From Aestuariicoccus sp032586235 (GTDB lineage: Bacteria > Pseudomonadota > Alphaproteobacteria > Rhodobacterales > Rhodobacteraceae), in assembly GCF_032586235.1 (NCBI RefSeq), contig NZ_JAWHTD010000011.1, positions 50,096 through 114,095 on the forward strand: a stretch of DNA of 64,000 nt. The letters are read 5' to 3'. The notes beneath the pieces were generated by a model. The model did not search any database and was not told where the DNA came from. It saw only the letters and a list, made by a program, of their open reading frames with translations. Numbering within the stretch: the stretch's first letter is position 1; each line of letters begins with the position of its first letter. Of the stretch, positions 58,778 to 64,000 are shown piece by piece. The translations under genes were made by a program, and so were the position numbers.

Positions 58778-60136
58778 TCATCGTTGCGGGAGCAATGCCG
58801 TCGAGAGGGTCGGCACAAGCGCCACGACGAACCAAACCGCGATCAAAGCCACAAGGTAGAGCAACGTGTAGCGCAAAAGGCGGAAATACGGAACTCCGGT
58901 CACGCCGGACGCCACATAGAGGTTCAGCCCGTAAGGCGGGGTGATGAACCCGATGGACGCGCCCACAAGGAAGACCACCGCGAACTGCACCGGCTCGACC
59001 CCGACGGAATGCGCGATGGGGGCCAGGATCGGGGCGAGGATGATGGTCACCGGCAGGCTTTCCAGCACCATCCCCGACACAAAGACGATCGCCATCGAGG
59101 TGAAGAGCACCGCGTGATAGCCGCCCATCGAGGTGACGAAATTGCCGATCGTCTCTTGTGCGCCCAGAACCGACAGAATCTGCTGCATGACCACGGACAC
59201 GGCGATCAGCGGCGCGAGGATACCGGTGATCTGCGCCGAGCGCATGGTGATCGAGGGCAGCTCGAGCGGGCCGAAGCCCTGCACGACCAGCATCTGGGCG
59301 AGTGGCTTGGTCTCGATGTCGCTGTCCTTGTCGCCGCCCAGCAGGCGGTGCAGCGGCAGGCAGACGAAGCCCACGATCACGCAGAAGCCCACGGTCACGC
59401 CCGCCGCCTCGGTCGGAGAGAACTTGCCGGTGTAGATACCCCAGAGCACGAGGCCGATGGCGAAAAAGCCCAGCCATGCGCCCACGGCGGTCTTGATCAC
59501 CCGTACCGGGCTCAGCGGGATCAGAAAGCCCCAGCCGTTGCGCCAGCAGATCAGGAAGCAGGCGATCATCATCCCGCCCACCATCATCGCGCCGGGAATG
59601 ATACCGGCGACGAACAGGTCCGAGATCGGGAGGTTCAGCAGGAACCCGTAGACGATGAAGATGATCGAGGGCGGGATGATGATGCCCACCGTCCCGCCGG
59701 CGGCGGCGGTGGCGGCGGAAAAGCGTTCGTCATAGCCGCCCTTGACCATCTCGGGATGCAGCATCGACCCGATGGTCGCCGTGGTGGCCGAGTTCGAGCC
59801 AGAGATCGCGGCGAAAAGCCCGCAGGCCCCCAGCGACGCCATAGCCAGCCCGCCGCGGATCCAGCCCAGGCAGGAATAGGCGAAATCGCTCAGCCTTCGG
59901 GCGATGCCCGAGCGGTTGATCAGGTCCCCGGTCAGGATGAAGAGCGGCATGGCCAGCAGTGCGAAACCGTCGGTGAAGACATCCGCCAGCGCCGCGCCGA
60001 TGTTGTCCAGCGACAGCCCCAGCACAAAGGACATCCCCAGCACCCAGTAGCCGATGACCACGAACACCGGGACGCCCAGCATGAAAAGGAACGTCACCCC
60101 AAGCGAAATGAGCGTGATGATCGTCGAATCGGCCAT
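58778..60136 (-). CDS. TRAP transporter large permease (DctM type), system 2
   Basis: 452 residues, 11-12 membrane segments, with the DctM motifs MPLFILTGDLINRSGIARRL, GSNSATTATIGS, GGTVGIIIPPSI and GFITPPYGLNLYVASGV. It starts 1 bp after the DctQ stop. With the DctQ and DctP genes it forms a complete TRAP importer of a carboxylate or sulfonate. Confidence 0.93.
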   Translation of the reverse strand: MADSTIITLISLGVTFLFMLGVPVFVVIGYWVLGMSFVLGLSLDNIGAALADVFTDGFALLAMPLFILTGDLINRSGIARRLSDFAYSCLGWIRGGLAMASLGACGLFAAISGSNSATTATIGSMLHPEMVKGGYDERFSAATAAAGGTVGIIIPPSIIFIVYGFLLNLPISDLFVAGIIPGAMMVGGMMIACFLICWRNGWGFLIPLSPVRVIKTAVGAWLGFFAIGLVLWGIYTGKFSPTEAAGVTVGFCVIVGFVCLPLHRLLGGDKDSDIETKPLAQMLVVQGFGPLELPSITMRSAQITGILAPLIAVSVVMQQILSVLGAQETIGNFVTSMGGYHAVLFTSMAIVFVSGMVLESLPVTIILAPILAPIAHSVGVEPVQFAVVFLVGASIGFITPPYGLNLYVASGVTGVPYFRLLRYTLLYLVALIAVWFVVALVPTLSTALLPQR

Positions 60137-60137
60137 G

Positions 60138-60806
60138 TCAGTCCCCTCCGATGACGGCTTGTTCGATCAGGGTGCCGCCCGACCGGTATCTGTCGAAGTC
60201 GATCAGCAGGTTCTCGAGAACCCGGGCCACCAGCACGGTAAAGGCCAGCGGGACCGAGATCAGGAACCACCATTGCATGACGTTGTCGGTGCCCAGCATG
60301 ATCTGGAAATTCGAGGCCGAGTTGGCGGCAACGCGGCTCGATGTCACCACGACGATCCAGGAAAACACGATCCACAGCGTCGCATCCAGCAGCAGGCAGG
60401 CCATCTGCCCGCCCCGCGGCATGGCGTTGCGGAATTCGGCAAAGGCCAGGTGCGTGCGCAGCTTGACGTTATAGCTGCAGCCGAACCACGTCATGATCAG
60501 GAAAAGGAACGGCGGCAGCGTGGTCGACCACGGCGCCTGTTCCGACAGCACGAAGCGCCGAAACACCTCGACAAAGATGATGCCGCCGATCGCCAGGTAG
60601 GAGATCACCATGACGGTGGGTTCGAAGTTTCTTTCGAACCAGGGGCTTACGCGGTAAAGCAACAGGATGAGAACCGCCGCGACCAGCATCGCGATCAGCC
60701 CCAGGGGCCAGATCGCGGGCTGACCCATCGCCTCGCTCAGCATCCATGAATCGCCTGCGGAGAGGGCGCTCAGGATCTCGCCTGTGCCCTGGAACCAGCC
60801 GGTCAT
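60138..60806 (-). CDS. TRAP transporter small permease (DctQ type), system 2
   Basis: 222 residues, four main membrane helices, with the DctQ-type segment (VMVISYLAIGGIIFVEVFRR and NVKLRTHLAFAEF). The first 30 residues are an extra hydrophilic leader. It starts 104 bp after the DctP stop and ends 1 bp before dctM. Confidence 0.85.
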   Translation of the reverse strand: MTGWFQGTGEILSALSAGDSWMLSEAMGQPAIWPLGLIAMLVAAVLILLLYRVSPWFERNFEPTVMVISYLAIGGIIFVEVFRRFVLSEQAPWSTTLPPFLFLIMTWFGCSYNVKLRTHLAFAEFRNAMPRGGQMACLLLDATLWIVFSWIVVVTSSRVAANSASNFQIMLGTDNVMQWWFLISVPLAFTVLVARVLENLLIDFDRYRSGGTLIEQAVIGGD

Positions 60807-60910
60807 TCCCCATTCCTCCCTTTGGGTCGCCGTATGTCTTTGCCGCGAACGTGATCGCGGTCTTGGTCGAACCGGGCCGCCGTGGGGCGGCCCGGTCCGG
60901 GATCGTCAGG

Positions 60911-62146
60911 TCAGGCCGAACGCCACCAGCGGCGCGGCTCGACGTTTTCGGGCAGCGTGTCGGTGGGGATCTGACGCGCGACGTCGTAGATGCCCTGATA
61001 GGTGTCCAGACCGCCGGCCCAGTTGTTGAGCCGCTCGCGCCACTGCGCCCAGGGTTCGGGGTTGAACTCGGGCGAGCACATTTCCTCGGCCGTGCGGACC
61101 TCTTCGTCCGACAGGAACGCCGCGCGCACGTTGTTTTCGGCAAAGATCGTGCCGGGCAGCTGCGGGTCGCTGAAGCCCACGGTCTTGACCAGCGCGGCCT
61201 CGTTGGCGGCCTGCACATGGACCTGCGCCAGATAGGCCGATTCCATGATCGCGTCCTGAAGGTGCGCTTCCATCGCGTCAAAGACCTTGGCCGACATCGA
61301 GGTATGTTCGGTGCCGCAGAAGAACCGCAGGTCGACCGACTGGCTGACCACCGGCGCCATGTTGGCGTAAGCCACCGCCGACGCCCAGGTCTCGGCCCCG
61401 TCGATCAGGCCCTGCTTGAGCCCGTCGAGCGTTTCTTCCCAGGCCACCGGCACCGGGTTGAGGTTCAGAAGCTGCATCGCGATGCGGCCCAGCTGCGTGC
61501 CCGTCACGCGGTTCTTGGTGCCGAAGAGCTCTTCCAGCTTGGTCACGGTCGGCTTGTCGGCGAACGACTGGCCCAGCTGGATGCCGCGCAATTCGCAATG
61601 GCTGAAGAGGAACTTCAGACCGTGCCGCTTTTCCAGAGGCTCGCGCAGCAGCTTCATCGACTCGGGGCTGTAGAGGAAATGGTACTGCGCCGCCCGGCTT
61701 GGGAACATATAGGCATAGTCCAGCACGTTGAGGTAAGGCGCGCCGCCGGCCGAGTTCTGGGTCGAGGCGGCGTACATGTCCACGACGCCCAGCTGGGTCT
61801 TCTCGACGCAGTTGAGCTGGCCGCAGATCTGGTTGTCGCCGATGAACTCGACGCGAATCTCGCCCTCGGTCCGCTCCTCCAGGTCGCGGGCGAATTCCAG
61901 AACGCCGGCGCGTTCGATCAGCAGGTTGCGCGCGTTAAAGCCCGACGCGCCCTGCTTGAGCGTGTGCTTGGGCTCTTTCGAAAAGCGCTTTTCATAGGTG
62001 CTTTCCGCCGCCTTCGCCAGCGACGGCAGGCTGACGGCCCCGGCGAGCGTGCCCGCGCCCAGCACAACCGAGGACAGGCCGAACTGGCCCGACAAGCGGA
62101 ACAGATCGCGGCGGGAAATCCCGCTCAGAGCTTTCGATACTTTCAT
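60911..62146 (-). CDS. TRAP transporter substrate-binding protein (DctP type) with a Tat signal, system 2
   Basis: 411 residues. The N terminus has a twin-arginine motif (SRRDLFRLSG, residues 11-20) followed by a long hydrophobic segment, so it is likely exported folded. The mature part keeps the DctP ligand arginine region (EERTEGEIRVEFIG and HCELRGIQLGQ). The start at 62146 has GGAGGAG at -6. It is divergent from the GMC oxidoreductase gene, 116 bp away. It is probably the sulfonate or carboxylate receptor for this cluster. Confidence 0.88.
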   Translation of the reverse strand: MKVSKALSGISRRDLFRLSGQFGLSSVVLGAGTLAGAVSLPSLAKAAESTYEKRFSKEPKHTLKQGASGFNARNLLIERAGVLEFARDLEERTEGEIRVEFIGDNQICGQLNCVEKTQLGVVDMYAASTQNSAGGAPYLNVLDYAYMFPSRAAQYHFLYSPESMKLLREPLEKRHGLKFLFSHCELRGIQLGQSFADKPTVTKLEELFGTKNRVTGTQLGRIAMQLLNLNPVPVAWEETLDGLKQGLIDGAETWASAVAYANMAPVVSQSVDLRFFCGTEHTSMSAKVFDAMEAHLQDAIMESAYLAQVHVQAANEAALVKTVGFSDPQLPGTIFAENNVRAAFLSDEEVRTAEEMCSPEFNPEPWAQWRERLNNWAGGLDTYQGIYDVARQIPTDTLPENVEPRRWWRSA

Positions 62147-62166
62147 GGTCTCCTCCCATTTTGAAA

Positions 62167-62191
62167 ATATTGATACTTGTGGTCTCAATAT
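62167..62191. promoter_or_regulatory. Inverted repeat ATATTGA-N11-TCAATAT, candidate regulator site
   Basis: Perfect 7-bp inverted repeat (62167-62173 and 62185-62191) with an 11-nt spacer, in the 116-bp divergent promoter between the TRAP operon and the GMC oxidoreductase gene. The spacing suits a dimeric regulator such as the IclR protein encoded downstream. It overlaps the leader just upstream of the dctP start. Confidence 0.55.
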
Positions 62192-62262
62192 CGGTAGATT
62201 TATGCTGGTCGTGGCAAGGGAAAACTTTCCCTGCCGGGGAGAGCCGAGGAGGTTACTGAAAA

Positions 62263-63894
62263 ATGTCTGAGATTACCGCGGATTACGTGATCGTCGGCGC
62301 AGGCTCTTCCGGATGCGTGCTGGCGAATCGTCTGTCGGCCGATCCATCGATCAAGGTGGTGCTGATGGAGGCCGGGGGGCGCGACTGGAACCCCTGGATC
62401 CACATCCCGGTCGGCTATTTCAAGACGATGCACAACCCGTCGGTCGACTGGTGCTATCGCACCGAACCCGACCCGGGGCTCAACGGCCGTCAGCTCGACT
62501 GGCCGCGGGGCAAGGTGCTGGGCGGGTCGTCGTCGCTCAATGGGCTGCTCTATGTGCGCGGACAGCCGCAGGATTACGACCGCTGGCAGCAGATGGGCAA
62601 TCCCGGCTGGGGCTGGGACGAGGTGCTGCCGCTCTTCAAACGGTCCGAAAATCAAGAGCGCGGGGCGGATGAGTTTCACGGCGACCAGGGCCCGTTGTCG
62701 GTGTCGAACATGCGCCTGCAACGCCCGATCTGCGACGCCTGGGTCGCCGCTGCGCAAGAGGCGGGCTATCCCTTCAACCCCGATTACAACGGCGCCACGC
62801 AGGAGGGCGTCGGCTATTTCCAGCTGACCGCGAGAAACGGCCGGCGCTGTTCGACCGCCGTGGCCTTCCTGAACCCGGCGCGGTCGCGTCCGAACCTGAC
62901 CATCCTCACACGCGCCGCCGCCAGCCGCATCGTGTTCGACGAGAACCGCGCGACCGGCGTTGCCTATCGCGACGGCTCGGGCCGCGAACAGGTGGTCAAG
63001 GCGCGCGCCGAGGTCATCCTGTCCTCGGGCGCGATCGGGTCGCCGCAATTGCTGATGGTGTCGGGGATCGGCGAGGCCGCGCAACTGCGCGACCACGGCA
63101 TCGAGGTGCGGCGCGACGTGCCCGCCGTGGGCAAGAACATGCAGGATCACCTGCAGGCGCGGCTGGTTTTCAAATGCAACGAGCCGACGCTGAACGACGA
63201 GGTGCGCAGCCTCTTCAACCAGGCCCGCATCGCGCTGAAATACGCGCTGTTCCGGTCAGGGCCGATGGCGATGGCGGCGAGCCTTGCCACCGGGTTCATG
63301 CGCACCGGGGACCATGTGGAAACGCCCGACATCCAGTTCCACGTCCAGCCCTGGTCGGCCGACAGCCCGGGCGAGGGGGTGCATCCCTTCTCGGCCTTCA
63401 CCATGTCGGTCTGCCAGCTGCGCCCCGAAAGCCGAGGCGAGATCCGGCTGGCGTCCGCCGACGCGGGGGTTTACCCGAGGATCCATCCCAATTACCTGTC
63501 CACCGAAACCGATTGCCGCACAATCGTCGAGGGGATCAGGATCGCCCGCCGCATTGCCCGCTGCGAACCGCTCACGCATAAGATATCCGAGGAATACCGC
63601 CCCGACAGCACGCTCGATATGGACGATTACGAGGGCACGCTGGACTGGGCGCGCAACTATTCGACCACGATCTACCACCCCACCGGCACCTGCAAGATGG
63701 GCCCGGGGGACGATGCGGTGGTCGATCCGCGCCTGCGCGTGCACGGCATCGCCGGGCTGCGGGTCGCCGATTGCTCGATCATGCCCGAGATCGTCTCGGG
63801 CAACACCAACGCCCCGGCGATCATGATCGGAGAGCAAGCCTCTGACATGATCCTGGAAGACCGCAAACAGGGCGCGCTGAACGGTGCCGCCTGA
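62263..63894 (+). CDS. iseJ: GMC-family FAD oxidoreductase, probable isethionate dehydrogenase
   Basis: 543 residues with the GMC (choline/alcohol dehydrogenase) fold: the FAD Rossmann motif VGAGSSGCVLANRLS at the N terminus, the GMC signature GGSSSLNGLLYVRGQPQDYDRW region near residue 85, and the catalytic His in YHPTGTCKMG near residue 470. Known isethionate dehydrogenase (IseJ) belongs to this family, oxidising isethionate to sulfoacetaldehyde. The next gene is sulfoacetaldehyde acetyltransferase (xsc), and a TRAP transporter and an IclR regulator lie alongside, the known layout of ise clusters. The assignment rests mainly on that context; choline or another alcohol is the alternative. Confidence 0.7.
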   Translation: MSEITADYVIVGAGSSGCVLANRLSADPSIKVVLMEAGGRDWNPWIHIPVGYFKTMHNPSVDWCYRTEPDPGLNGRQLDWPRGKVLGGSSSLNGLLYVRGQPQDYDRWQQMGNPGWGWDEVLPLFKRSENQERGADEFHGDQGPLSVSNMRLQRPICDAWVAAAQEAGYPFNPDYNGATQEGVGYFQLTARNGRRCSTAVAFLNPARSRPNLTILTRAAASRIVFDENRATGVAYRDGSGREQVVKARAEVILSSGAIGSPQLLMVSGIGEAAQLRDHGIEVRRDVPAVGKNMQDHLQARLVFKCNEPTLNDEVRSLFNQARIALKYALFRSGPMAMAASLATGFMRTGDHVETPDIQFHVQPWSADSPGEGVHPFSAFTMSVCQLRPESRGEIRLASADAGVYPRIHPNYLSTETDCRTIVEGIRIARRIARCEPLTHKISEEYRPDSTLDMDDYEGTLDWARNYSTTIYHPTGTCKMGPGDDAVVDPRLRVHGIAGLRVADCSIMPEIVSGNTNAPAIMIGEQASDMILEDRKQGALNGAA

Positions 63895-63927
63895 CATCAA
63901 CATACGAGTATGAAAGGATAATAAGCC

Positions 63928-64000
63928 ATGAAGATGACGACGGAAGAGGCGTTTGTTAAGGTATTGCAGCGGCATGGGATTGGGCATGCGTTTGGGATCA
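63928..64000 (+). CDS. xsc: Sulfoacetaldehyde acetyltransferase, N-terminal fragment (3' end outside window)
   Basis: The window ends 24 codons into this gene. The residues read MKMTTEEAFVKVLQRHGIGH, the highly conserved start of Xsc, a thiamine-diphosphate enzyme that converts sulfoacetaldehyde plus phosphate to acetyl phosphate and sulfite. An AGGATAA ribosome site lies 7-8 nt upstream. It follows the GMC oxidoreductase gene after 33 bp and is likely co-transcribed. Confidence 0.85.
   Translation, partial: MKMTTEEAFVKVLQRHGIGHAFGI

Noticed and set aside
1..64000. tRNA, rRNA, CRISPR repeats, insertion sequences or phage genes
   Set aside because: I looked for repeat arrays, transposase motifs and tRNA-like cloverleaf ends and found none. 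Subtle RNA genes cannot be excluded by eye.

Overview
The window is high-G+C DNA with tightly packed, ATGA-overlapping operons. The gene content (TRAP transporters, CRP/FNR-type TTGAT-N4-ATCAA boxes, CbpA/CbpM, an isethionate/sulfoacetaldehyde module) points to a marine-type alphaproteobacterium, most likely Rhodobacterales (Roseobacter group). No rRNA, tRNA, CRISPR array, transposase or phage gene was seen; the region reads as ordinary chromosome.

Region 1 (1-24.8 kb) holds many small units whose shared promoters carry FNR-like boxes: two c-type cytochromes, a lipoprotein, a universal stress protein with a ferric-reductase-like flavocytochrome and a 35-residue membrane peptide, a divergent ATP-grasp / class II glutamine amidotransferase pair, a DUF4342-GerW-DUF2953 set, an AMP-ligase / fused E1 / E2 / acyl-carrier-protein operon, a MacAB-like exporter, a phosphoribosyltransferase plus DUF5765 membrane protein, and a GST-like protein. 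Nine such boxes are visible; the ninth lies at 50.26 kb between two phosphate transporters. In nearly every case the box centre is 58-74 bp from a start codon, so this looks like one low-oxygen/redox stress regulon. A BMP-type nucleoside-like ABC importer (17.6-22.6 kb) lies inside it.

Region 2 (24.9-35.6 kb) has an orphan GAF-PAS-PAS hybrid histidine kinase, a branched-chain 2-oxoacid dehydrogenase operon (E1alpha, E1beta, E2) ending in a Leu/Val-type amino acid dehydrogenase, an unrecognised periplasmic protein, CbpA/CbpM co-chaperones and thioredoxin 2.

Region 3 (35.7-45.7 kb) is a catabolic cluster around a GntR/FCD regulator: a dihydropyrimidinase-type cyclic amidohydrolase, a class V aminotransferase, a 2-keto-4-pentenoate-hydratase-like protein, and a minus-strand operon of an arylmalonate-decarboxylase/maleate-isomerase-like protein, a TRAP transporter and an amidase. 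Its promoters lie in AT-rich islands with shared sequence elements. The genes suggest uptake and opening of a cyclic amide or ureide; the substrate is unknown.

Region 4 (45.9-53.5 kb) has two small lipoproteins, an SH3-domain gene broken by one in-frame TAA, a periplasmic ankyrin protein, divergent PiT and NptA-type phosphate transporters, and a LuxR-GAF regulator.

Region 5 (53.7-64 kb) has an MFS carrier, a proline-racemase-family protein with Ser/Thr instead of the Cys pair, an N-methylproline-demethylase-like flavoprotein, an IclR regulator and a TRAP system on the minus strand, divergent from a GMC oxidoreductase and the first codons of sulfoacetaldehyde acetyltransferase (xsc). The last two are the core of isethionate degradation.
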